From Mesotaenium endlicherianum (Eukaryota > Streptophyta > Zygnematophyceae > Zygnematales > Mesotaeniaceae): a stretch of DNA of 49,484 nucleotides. Location of the stretch: assembly GCA_009602735.1 (NCBI GenBank), contig WELA01009360.1:85239-134722 (forward strand), in the 5' to 3' direction. A model generated the notes under the pieces. It was not told the DNA's origin. It did not search any database and saw only the letters and a program-made list of their open reading frames with translations. Every line of letters starts with the position of its first letter. The stretch's first letter is position 1. Below are positions 34,515 to 45,530 of the stretch, piece after piece. The position numbers and the translations under genes were made by a program.

Positions 34515-37154
34515 TTTACCCAGAATCAAGGACTTGCTTGATACCCTGTCGGTGCTAAGGTGTTCAGTAAGATAGATCTCAAGAGTGGTTATCATCAGAT
34601 CAGAATTGCTGAAGGGGATGAACACAAGACGGCCTTCCGCACACGTTATGGACACTATGAGTTCAACGTGATGCCATTTGGACTTACTAATGCTCCCGCA
34701 ACCTTTATGGGTGCTATGAATGACATTTTCAGGCCTTATTTGGATAAATTTGTGCAAATTTTCCTGGATGATATTTTAATTTTCTCTAAAGATGAGACTC
34801 AGCACGCTGAACACTTAAAGACAGTCATGGACATTTTGAGAAGAAATCAGTTATATGCTAAAATGAGCAAGTGTGATTTCTTTAAGAAAAGTATTGAATT
34901 CTTAGGCCACATTGTCAGTAAAGAAGGCATCAGTGTGGATCCTAAGAAAGTCCAGATCATAAGGGACTGGCCAGTACCACAGTCTGACTCTGAGGTTAGA
35001 TCCTTTCTCGGGTTGGCTAACTACTATAGGAGATTTATTGAGAATTATTCTACAAAGGCCAGTAAGTTGGCTGACCTTACTAAGAAAGACATAGGGTATG
35101 TTTGGGGGGAAGAGCAGCAGGCTGCCTTCCAGACCCTTAAGGATGCCCTTTGTTCTGGCCCAGTGCTAGCCGTGTATGACCCCAGCAAACCGATGCAGGT
35201 GGTCACTGATGCCTCTGACTTTGCCATGGGTGCTATTTTGTTGCAGCCTGCTGACAAAACCACAAAGGATGGTAAGGTAAGGTAGGAGTGGCACCATGTG
35301 TTGTACGAGTCGATGAAATTTAATCCAGCCGAGATTAATTACTCAGTGCATGATAAAGAGCTGCTAGCTATCATTCATGTGCTCAAACAGTGGAGAGCAT
35401 ACTTACATGGTAAAGCTTTTAAGGTGATTACAGATCATCTAGCTCTGACCCACTTTCAGAAGAAGTCCAAGCTGTCGAGGAGGAAGAACCGCTGGAGCCA
35501 AATGCTGGAGCAATTCCAAGTCCAGATCAACTACAAACCAGGGAAGTTAAATCCTGCTGATGCACTCTCTAGGAGACCTGACTTGCAAGAAAGGAACCTT
35601 AGTCAGCATGCGGTAGATAAAGTCCTGTGTGCACTCACTTCACTAAAGGTGAAAAAGTCCTTCCTTGAACAACTTAGGAAAGCCTACCTTTCTGACCCAA
35701 CATTTGAGCCCAACCCCACTACTGGTGTGTGTCGTGCTACGGCGCTCGGGTATAAGCTTAAGGAGGGGTCTGGGTGACTGAAACCACTTCAGGCAGGCTG
35801 AAGCTGGTCATTCCTAATAACTTGGAAATAAGGTCCCTTTTATTGAGTCAAGCACATGACAGTTTGCTGGGTGGACATTTGGGGCAGGCCAAAACTGTTG
35901 GCAAACTGGCAAAACACTATCATTGGGACGGATTACCTCGGGAGGTCTTGAAATACGTTAAGTCCTGTGACCAGTGTCAAAAGAATAAGTCTAGGCACAC
36001 ACCACCGAGGGGCCTCTTACAACCGCTGCCCAGCTGGCCGCTTGGAAACAATATCCACGGACTGGGTGGTCACACTGCCACGAACAGCCAATGGGCATGA
36101 TACGATACTGGTAGTTGTGGATAAACTGACAAAAATGGTCATTTTCATCCCCACAACTGTCAAAGTAACTGCACTCGAAACAGCGAGACAGTTCTACAAC
36201 CATGTAGTATGCCAACATGGGCTACTTTCTAATATAATCTCAAACAAAGACTCGAAATTTACCTCTTAGTTCTAGAGAGCTTTAATGGGGTTAATGGGAG
36301 TCGAGCAGCTGCTCAGCACAGCAAACCACCCTCAGACTGATAGGCAGACTGAAAGAACTAACCGAGTTCTGCAGGAAGTACTCAGAGCCTATATTAACCA
36401 AAAACAAGATAATTGGGATGACATGTTACCTCAAATCTAGTTTGCGATCAACAGTGCGGTGCACGCGTCAACGGGCAAAACTCCTTTTGAGCTGAGCCTG
36501 GGTAGAGTCCCTAAGTCTTCTTCAAATGTGCTAAGAAAGTCATTAACTCACCCTGAAGGGACTGACAATCCGGTCTCCCTCCAGTTAATTCAGGACTTTG
36601 CTGACACCCTGTCAGAAGTCCAACAAAACCTGCACAAAGCCCAAGAAAATCAACAAAACTACGCTAATGAGCACCGTCGCAAGCTGACATTTTCTAAGGG
36701 CGATTTAGTCAAACTGCACTCTCAGCACCTGTACCTCCCTGGTGTGGTCAAGAAAAAGCTTGGCCCTGTCTGGGTCGGTCCATTTTCGGTGGTGCGTGGT
36801 GTCGGTCAGAATGCTTACAAACTGAACATGTCAGCCGAATACAAGGGTCACCCGGTCTTTAATGTCTCCTTCCTGGAACCATACATCAGAGGTGATACAC
36901 TGTTCACAGGTCGGTTACCTGTCCAACCGGGACCGGTCCCCGCTGTCAGGGACGGCGCCTCTGACGAATATGAGGTTGAGGAGATCTTAGACGCGCGCTT
37001 GGTCCGTCAATCGTCTAAATATGTCATGAAGTACCTCATTCAATGGAAGGGTTACGATGCCTCTGGGGACACTTGGGAATTTGAGGACCATTTGACCAAT
37101 GCCAAAGGGGCGTTGAAACGGTTCCACCTTCGGGCGGCTGGAGCACCTCCCTAA
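34510..37154 (+). pseudogene. pol of outer element, 3' part (RT to chromodomain), broken
   Basis: Resumes RT after the inner element: [39 protein letters not shown] (about 34761). RNase H ([15 protein letters not shown]), the integrase H2C2 region and core, and a chromodomain (from about 36969, LIQWKGYD, DTWEFED) follow. Lesions: TAG at 35283-35285 in RNase H; a 1-base deletion near 35765; an indel near 36030; stops near 36267 and 36440. The catalytic Asp of the usual SDRDSKF block is Asn (SNKDSKF), so the integrase would be dead even without the stops. Confidence 0.87.
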
Positions 37155-37254
37155 CAGTCATTTCAGTTGACACGGGAAGGTGACAGGAGGTCCTGTCTCC
37201 ATATAAGTTAGAGAGGAAAATAAATGACAGTGAGTGTGCGAGAGCCAGAAAGGG

Positions 37255-37392
37255 ACAGTTATGTGAACCCTAAGTGTCAGCATAGTGACAGCTAGGACGG
37301 GTATGTGAATCCTAAGTGTCTGTAAACCCTAAGTGTCAGCATAGTGACAGATGAGACGGTTATGTGAATCCTAAGTGTCAACATAGTGACAG
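37255..37392 (+). repeat. Tandem repeat after outer pol
   Basis: Three imperfect units of about 42-59 bp sharing TATGTGAA.CCTAAGTGTC and ACATAGTGACAG or GCATAGTGACAG. The inverted element has a single such unit (near 24180-24220), so the array expanded in the outer copy. Confidence 0.75.
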
Positions 37393-37618
37393 AGGGGACA
37401 GCCTGGCCCACATAAAGCACCTTTAGCTGAAGGAACAAGGGCCTCGCACAGCAATACATCATATAATACACCTGAAAACACATTCATACGTTTATGTCTA
37501 ACGCACCGCAATTACGTCAACTCCTAGCAATCACCCTGTAAGGTAAACAGGAACGAATACACCATACTAATACGAACTCACTCCCTTCCTGCAACTCTTA
37601 TGACAAAGGTCGATATCC

Positions 37619-37649
37619 TACTAACTTGTGCCCTGGTTACATGTGCAGA
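37619..37649 (+). promoter_or_regulatory. Putative ORF3 splice acceptor, outer element
   Basis: TACTAAC (37619-37625), the textbook branchpoint word, lies 24 nt before the AG of GTGCAG (ends 37648). The ORF3 ATG begins at 37650. The inverted copy has the same TACTAAC (23946-23952, minus) and CAG before its ATG. Confidence 0.6.
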
Positions 37650-39326
37650 ATGGCTCCCACCACACAAAAGGAGGACAGAAAGCGCAAGGCAGAAGAAGCC
37701 AGGAGGACAATGGAGCAATACCAGAAGGAGCTGGCGGCGAAGTCCCTCACCAAAAGAGAACAAGAAAGGGTCCGCAAACAACAAGAGGCGGCAGAAGAAG
37801 CACAGAGGAAGAAGGATCGAGAAATGGAAAACCTCAAGAAAGCTGAGGAGGAGAGACAGAAGAAACAAGAAGAAGAAGCGGCAGCGGCAGAGGAGGAGAG
37901 AAGGAAAAAGGCTGAAGCGGACAAGCAGAAGAGCTTGGCCACTTACAGGTATACTATGGTGGGTGGCCAAAACTTTGATAACCTGAAGGAAGCATTGCTG
38001 GCAGCCCAGGAGATCAACAAGCTGGAACAGATAACACTGCTACAGAGGGAAGGAACTTTAGCACTGGATAGGTACATTGAGACACACACTGGTGTGGTCC
38101 TCTACGACGATTATGCCAAGATGGTGGGCTATACAGCAGAGCAGGCCCGATACCTTGCCGATGATTCAGAGAACAAGCCAGTCCCAATACCAGGAATAGT
38201 GGGAGATCAGACACTCATCAAGATGGTGAGCATGCGGCCCGATAGCTTTCAGGATACGGTATTCTACCTCACACTATTGCCAGCTTATAATGAAGTTGAG
38301 AGAAGGAGCTGGGAATACTTGGCCAGGGAAGCAGGACAGCAGATGTTCTCTCCCCATTGGTTCCCATGTAAATTTTGAAAGGCTGAGCATGGACTCCAGT
38401 ACTACCAGCAGCCAACAGACTGGAGGTGGATGACCGTGACAAACAAAAAGCAGGAGTGTGACCAAGCCCAACCAGACGATTTCCACTATGGCCTAGACGG
38501 CTACCTCATCCTACCACCTCACATTGCCCCTTGGGACCCCAGGCTGAATGGCTGCCTGAACAATATGAATGCAGAGACCAAAGAGCACAGGAGGAGGGGA
38601 AGAGACTACTTCTCTAAGGGAAAGCATGCCTTCGTCAAATGGGCAAAGAATGCAGGCCGGATAGATATCAGTAGGCTCAAGGCCAAGCAACCTCCAGCGC
38701 GCCCTAAGAAAGGGAGGTCAGTAGACTACTCCATGTCTACCAGGGAGCAGGACGACTTAGTGGACGAGACTCCTACTCTCTCAGAGGAGGAGGATGAGGA
38801 GGATGAGGAAGAAGAACAAGGCAGAGGAGAAGCATCAGCAGTTGGTACTTAGGAGACTTAGGGGCAGGCAGGGGCACTTCCTAAAGAACCACGATCAGGT
38901 ATTTGGAACGTGATCCCTGTCATGGAGGCAACCGGACCCCGCACTCGCTCCCCCAGCCCTCCTGCCCAAGCAGGGGAAGAAACTGATCTGACTGTACTTG
39001 GCAGCAGACACAGGCAGAAATCCCCAGAGGACAGGGGTGCCAGAAGAGGGACACGCGCGTGGGCCAGAGGTATGCCGGCCTCCCCCTTCGCTCAGGGGCA
39101 CGTACCTCTTGCCAATGTATTTCAGCATCCTACTGGAATGCCTGTCTATGTGGGGATCAACACCCAAGTGGGTGAAGAGCAGGCTACCATCCTTCGTTCT
39201 CCTCGAGGTCCAACTTTAGAACAAACGGGGTTCTTTAGAAGGCCAGCTGACAGACCTAGAGGGCTGTCCAGATCTAGGTCCAGATCTCAGTCTCCTGATC
39301 CTGAAGCCCCAGGAACAACCCCCTAG
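37650..39326 (+). pseudogene. ORF3 of outer element (three in-frame stops)
   Basis: 559 codons including the end, close to the inverted copy almost word for word. It begins with a basic MAPTTQKEDRKRK and a Lys/Glu/Gln-rich coiled coil to about residue 100. The conserved region (DYAKMVGYTAEQA, YNEVERRSWEYLARE, PTDWRWMT, LPPHIAPWDPRLN, FSKGKHAFVKWA), an acidic run and an SR-rich tail follow. In-frame stops lie at 38376-38378 and at two sites near 38850-38861; there is no frameshift. Function unknown; no membrane segment. Confidence 0.75.
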
Positions 39327-39403
39327 GTGACAGGCTGGAGAGGCAGTCAGTGGGGGAGGCTGGTCAGGGTCAGTTCCCTTATTTAAGAGTTTTGCAGTTT
39401 AAT

Positions 39404-39438
39404 GTTGTCGAGGCGACAACAAGTTAAGTTGGAGGGAT
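39404..39438 (+). promoter_or_regulatory. Hairpin and polypurine tract of outer element
   Basis: Perfect stem GTTGTCG-AGG-CGACAAC at 39404-39420 and purine tract AGTTAAGTTGGAGGGAT up to the LTR at 39439. Confidence 0.8.
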
Positions 39439-40158
39439 TGTAATGAATCAGTATATTGGTAGATATAATGTTCAATTAAATATAATAGTTAATTAAGTTC
39501 AGCCTGCTGAACTCTAGTGAATAATTAGTCTGCTAGACTTCATATTTAATATCAGTTTAATGACTCAGCCGGAAGCAGCAGGCTGAAGTCAACTAAAGTC
39601 AGCTTGCTGACACATTCTTTGACAGCCAGCTGACTTCCGTACTCGGTAGCAGCAAACTGCCTCGATATGTATCTAAGTGTGATATGCTAGATGAATGGCC
39701 AGATGACATCCCTAGGATGGATGGCGATTTGGGATGATGGGAGATGGCGGTGGATTTGGTTAACCGAGGTCCTACCAACGTGGTTAACTCCCGGGTAGGC
39801 TGTGCCATCGCACTGGACGTTGAACAGTAAACTCATTCCATGTACATATGCTAGGCATTGCTCTCGATTTCGGCATTCGGAAACGAGGCCAACTTTCTTG
39901 TACAGCTTACTGAGAGAGCTCTGAATCCATGGCGAGAAGCCATTGATACGCACTGTCTTCTAACCTTGCTTATGTATGAGTTTACTGATTGCATTATTGA
40001 TGCTAGTTAACTCGCATTTGACTTACGAGTATTGTTCACTGCTAGTGTGTTGTTCTTTGCCGTTTAACCAGTTAACGGATAATACCATAAAGATTACTTG
40101 CTGATATAAAGATCTTTATTAATTGTTAATCGCCTATTTGGTAAGTCGATTCATTTCA
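39439..40158 (+). repeat. LTR, outer element, right
   Basis: 720 bp, TGTAATGAATC to GATTCATTTCA, paired with 18052-18771 by length, by shared variants and by the GCACC duplication. Confidence 0.92.
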
Positions 40159-40290
40159 GCACCGACCAAACAACCAGGGAATCCCCGCACGTGAGAAGGA
40201 CCGCCGACACGTCGACCAGGTTGATGGCACACGTGCTGAGAAGCCACGCACGTGCTAGGGGTCCGACGCTGTTAGGCACGACAATGTCTC
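40159..40290. repeat. Dispersed repeat family B, left copy (continuation) with GCACC duplication
   Basis: Starts with GCACC (40159-40163). It then aligns with 45392 onward: ACACGTC.A.CAGGTTGA, CACACGTGCTG against CACACTTGCTG, and TTAGGCACGACAATG against TTTGGCACGACATTG. This shows the retrotransposon nest sits inside a family B copy. Confidence 0.7.
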
Positions 40291-43129
40291 CTCAATTTCT
40301 ATCTGAGCTAAAATGTATGAGCCAGTTGGTCGCCAGTTGGTCTGAATTTTGTTTAAATCTGCCCGAAGCAATTGAGCTACGTGCAAAAGGTGTTTCAAAT
40401 CTAGTTGGATCTTTACGGCTACAACCTGAGCACCTACGGGCACCCATGCCTAGACTTCATTTCCATACAATACCATTATGTTTAGTTTCTCTTTTTCCGA
40501 CTTTGGAGTAATTTAACCACCCCTGACGCTATCTTTATTAACTTGAATTTCTTCAAGTCTGAACAACTTTTTATCACCCTGTTGCTCTTTTCTATTAGGC
40601 GGTGAACGGAGCCTTGGCAGTTACTGATTAGGGTTGTTGTTCCCCTTGTGACCGTGCTCGATGGGATCAATTAGTTTGACTTAATGTTAGATGGTGCACA
40701 ACCTGGTATACGAGGCGGAGAATCCACCCTCGGCGATTGCTGATAAGAGTTGATGCTGCCCGCTGTGATTGGGCCCGTAGGAGTTGTTTAATTTGGTTCG
40801 ATGCTAGATGATGCGAAACATATTGTCAATGTCGATTGCAATCGTAGTTGATCTCAAATTGTTGTCAATTTGAAGTTGATTTGATATTATACATCTCAAA
40901 ACATACATGGTATATAGGATATGTCAATAAACCTCTTGCTTCTAGAAACTGAAGGTGTTTGCGATGATAACTTTCAGCAAGAAGATTAGATTGGAGGTTA
41001 TTTGTCGATGTGGAGGGAACAAAATTGAGCAATTATTGAGACCGCTCTAGATTGGTTGTTAGTGCCAATATTTGATGTGCAAACGCTATGCACACGACTT
41101 GATTAATCCCACAAACGGTCTTAAAAAGATGGGGCAATATTTATATATGGTTCAACCTTCGTTGCACATTTTAAAAAGCAAGTTCACTAGTCGGTTGTCG
41201 TACATGTGAAACGAGCAAGACACGTGAATATGATTGAACTAAGTAAGTAGATGCATACCATATGTCCAGCAACATATAAAAGTCGCACTAATGATCAAAT
41301 AGAATCTATATGATGATTAATACATGCCTATGAACACATGTTATGATAACGTTGATTAGTTGAAGCACATGATAAGATATACTACTTGTCAAATGTTGAC
41401 AACCAGTGTAGCGGGTGGCAACATAGTATATGGGCGAGGTTAATGGGTACTGAGGGCAAGTGCGAGCAAGAAAGAAAGAGCAGTATCAAATGGGGGTTTC
41501 ATTCCCATGTCCCACACCATCATATTGATCCAATTTGAGCATTTTGATTGGAGGCTTTGAATCAGTCTTGACTAGAAGGTAGTTGACAAATATTGACTTG
41601 TATTGAACTCCGTTCAAGCACTTTTGAGCTACTTTCATGCAAGCAAGCACAAGCAGATTCAAGTCCTTTCAAGCACTTTCAAAAGATCAATCAAAGATGT
41701 CATTTGGCTATTTTCAGTGGTTTCTAAGTTCTAACCGTCATATTGACCGAATGTTGTGGAATGTTGAGCTATGAGGCAAGTGAGGTGTTGGAGGTATATT
41801 GACACTTCGACACATTTGCTCACTTTATTTGGAAAGAGATACAATTTTGCATACAACTTTTACTTCAACAACATAGATTATGTACGTACTTTTGGTTATT
41901 ACGAGATTGCTTGTGGCACATGTTAACCTAATCACCATTGCGATTTGCTGTCAGATATCACGCGCCAAAAAAAGATACACACGAAAAACACAACTTAAAC
42001 GCTATTTCAAATTATAGTAAAAGCAGGTATATACGGCTAGAATTTGTATATAATTTGATGAGGAATCTTTTTCCGATCTTGCCCTTGAATATTCCCGGTC
42101 ATTCTTCCGTATAATGTATAGGGCCTATTTTGACTCCTAACGTGTGGACGACTGAAAGTTAGCGGAGGCGATCGGTGTCAAATTTTAAAGGAGGGTGGGG
42201 TACGGGTAAGGGATTTAAATGTTCATATAGACTCTAGAATTGCGTGGTTGTGCGAATATAGTTACGATTGATGATTTTTTAGGACAAAGTTTAAACAACA
42301 TGTCATCATAGCGGAAAAATTGCCACGGAAGGATGTCCAGTGATAATCAAGGCACGAGGCAAAAAAAGAATACTAATCAAATATTGTCAACGTTGCAGGT
42401 GGCTTACACCACATATTTGCTTTCATTAAATTACACTCAAAATGTTGAAAAGAAGGCGTGAAAGGTGTGTGTTTGTGTGCGTTAATGTGGTGCGTAATTC
42501 GTGACAGCTAGTGACTACCGTGACTAGGCTTACATATGCTGCACATATTTTTGTAATAAACAAAAGTATGTACTTCGTGTAATTGAAACAAACTTTCTTC
42601 CCATAATTGCACCACTTTGCACCAACTTTGCACAACTCTGCACAAGGCCCCTCCATTTGACCAAAGTTGTGGATTTCAGAAACATCCTCTGGTCAACGAT
42701 AAGGGTTTTGGAGAACATCCGACAACATTCGGAAATTCTTTTAAAGCATTCTTGTATGGCACAATATTATTTCATGATATTTCTCATGGAGAAATTGTAG
42801 CACTATGGGCTATTATACAACATCCACTAAAGATTATAGAAATTCTACTAGACATCTTTTCTTTTGAAGTCGGGTTTCATAAGCATCCAAAATAGCAAAT
42901 TACATTTAAAAACGCTCAATTGGGGGGTCTGCTCTGCCCACTTCTGCACTCTCTGTTAGATTCTAAAAGCTAGACCACAAATGCCACTCTCTTCCCAACA
43001 TTTTGGTCCTATGTTAAGGAAATTTGTTCCTCAATAATTGCATGCGCCTTTTGTTAATCGTTGGAAAAATTGGTCAAAACATCAAAGAAATTGCCTTGAT
43101 GTCGCTATTGGTACTAGTTGGATGACGTA
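40291..43129. other. AT-rich DNA with no recognised gene
   Basis: No open frame with family features, no LTR of the gypsy family, no tRNA or rRNA that I can see. The longest frames near 42617 lack any recognisable motif. Confidence 0.5.
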
Positions 43130-45530
43130 GCACGCGTGGCTCACGACTGCCTTAGGTGCGGACAGTCAACGTTGACTCACCGACCAAACTGTTGACATAT
43201 GGAAGTCTTGCGTTGAAAGTCTACGTCGGTCACACGTGATTAGTGTGTGTGACAATTCAAGCTCTTCACTCACAAATGGGTGGGGTTTCAACACCCAGAT
43301 CAGTCGTAAGGCTAACCCCAGCAGGACCTGCAAACGATCTACGCCAGCAGCTGCCAAGTCAGGCAGGTTCGACGAAACGGCCATCTTAGCAGCTGCCAAG
43401 TCAAGGCACGCTGAGAGGGCAGGCCAAGTCAGCCATGGTCCTCGGCATGGCTGCCACGACGTAGCAACCACACCAAGAGACATGGGCTCAAAGGGCACGT
43501 AAGCATCCACGTTGAAAAAAAGGCTAAGCAAATTACGTGCGACGTTAACGAGGCTTCCATGCAAGCTGAATGACGCAACATAAATTTCATGAGCGATCAT
43601 GGCTAGGTGTACATGCCTGCAAACGGACATTAAACTCACGTCAACTTCAAAAGAAGTGCATGCGTGGTCCCTATGATAGGCACAATCCTTGCACATGTTC
43701 CCTCATTCTTGTCTCGCACATTTTGCGAAAAAGGTGAAAGAAGGCGAAGAAGAAAGAATGAGAAGAGAGAAGGCGCGAAGGAGAAGGAGTTCCAAGGCCA
43801 CAAGCCCAAGAAGGCACGCTCCAGCCGACGCATAAAGATTCTCTTTCATTGTATCATAGCAGAGTTAGGACATAGAAGTTCCCAATAAAAGATTCATATT
43901 TGAAAGGATTGGGAGCTTGCAGGTAAGATATATTAGGAGATCTCGTGCAAATTTGGACCAAACACCACAGGTATGCGAAGAGCACATATGATAGTGAGTT
44001 GTGTGTTAGTTTCTAAGTTCTCAAAAGTCTCAATTGTCGAATTGTTGAATATAAAAAGTAGAGTTAGAAAGGAAGCCCTCAGTGAGGAGCTGAGTGAGCC
44101 CAACCGGTTGTAAAGACCTATCAGGCGCGGCTAAGAGCGAAAGATTCAAGTCAGGCCGACATCAAAGCTGTATCATTTTGTAAATTGGGTCTTTGTGAAA
44201 CTTAAGCAAAAACTCTGGTGGGCAATTCTATTTGAAACTTGGCATTGTTTGTTGATCTGCTTAGACGTGATTCTTGCAAACTATAGTTTATTCCAATGAA
44301 TACCACTCAACTTGGGTGAAAGCTTATTTGGAAGTAAGGCACTCCTTGTAAGGTTATAGGTTTATAAAGTGCACTTTTGAGTTTCATGAAAGTATGTTTT
44401 GATTGTATAGTAGTGTAGAGTGCATTGTTTTGGTCATTTTGATATAGAGTTCATCAAAATTAGTCAAGTATTAAGAGAGTTATGAATTTCTGAAATTTAA
44501 TTAGTTTTGAGGTCAGTTAACGACTGTCCTTAATTCGCGGTGAGCACGACCGTCGGATTGACCGACAGCGTCGAGCGATCTGGCCCGTTGGAATGAACTC
44601 GAACCTTCACGTAAGTTCGGCTGACGCGGAGTGTCGACTAGGTCGATTTACCTAGAAATTTCGGTTTAGCCTAGCGCGTCTAAGATAGAATATTCTAGTA
44701 ATGTCGATGCATGTATGTGGACGTCAATTCGACCCGTCACGTCAGATTAGACTGATCTGGCTTACTCACAAATATTCTGGAAGGGACGATTTGACGAACA
44801 CAGGAAAATCCGTAGCTTCCTCCTAGGGAGGAGCACTTAGGCAGAAATTTATAAATATGCAGAACTTCTTTGTTTCTTATCAGTTTTCACTTCTGTAAAT
44901 TTCTACGGGTTTGTAATGACAAGGCCTTCCATTGTACATCATTATTGAGCAGTCTTGCTACTCAAAATGTTGAGTAATTTTCCTAAGCTTTCTTTGTGAT
45001 ATGCCGCTACACTCTTTAGTATGATTGCAACTAGTTCCTTTCCTCGTGAGTTACTACGCTTCCACTAGGGCACTCTGCCCCTTTCACTCCTGTCCTTGTA
45101 AGGAGAATTAAATCAGTAGAAAACTTTTTGCAAAAAATGCAAGTCCTGGAACAAGAACTAAAGAAGGAATCAGACTTGGTGTGAGAGACACTGAGAACCT
45201 CCGGGATTTGCAGAGGTGGGGGGGGCCTGCGGGACCTACGGGTGGTTCGTTTGGTCTCATATTTGACCACAAGTAGATTGGCTTGTGCTAGTGCAGAATG
45301 ACCAGCAAATGGTCAACCACAGGCAATCTTTGCCGACACACGTGTGAAGGTCAATCAACCAGGTTGATCTACCACATGCAGGGATGCATTGACCAGTTGA
45401 AAAGTCTAAGAACACATGCATGAAGAATCATCAACACGTCAATCAGGTTGAGCTCACACTTGCTGGAGAGCATCACATGTGCCCTGGTCACGATGCGGTT
45501 TGGCACGACATTGAGTTGATGAAGTACGTC
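43130..45530. repeat. Dispersed repeat family B, right copy
   Basis: Homologous to 16590-18051 plus 40159-40290, without the gypsy insertion. The uninterrupted site reads GATGCATTGACCAG near 45386-45399. An additional stretch of about 800 bp (44400-45250) contains TATAAATATGC (about 44850) and a T-rich, LTR-like tract, and is missing from the left copy. It could be part of an old LTR element; I cannot assign a class. Confidence 0.65.

Larger units (their letters stand above)
18052..40158 (+). mobile_element. Outer chromodomain Ty3/gypsy retrotransposon with nested insertions
   Basis: Bounded by two 720-bp LTRs in the same orientation and by GCACC duplications. Its own parts are the LTR 18052-18771, gag-protease-RT start 19502-21096, the remaining pol with chromodomain 34510-37154, ORF3 37650-39326 and the LTR 39439-40158. 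The inner element 21097-34509 interrupts RT. The two outer LTRs share variants, such as AATTAGTCTGCT and CTTCATATTTAATATCAG, that differ from the inner LTRs, which supports the pairing. No primer binding site is readable, because the sequence after the left LTR is a scrambled LTR fragment and a gap. The copy is inactive through stops and frameshifts. Confidence 0.88.

Noticed and set aside
42617..42895. 92-codon plus-strand frame
   Set aside because: AT-rich DNA, no motif, no splice or promoter context; likely chance.
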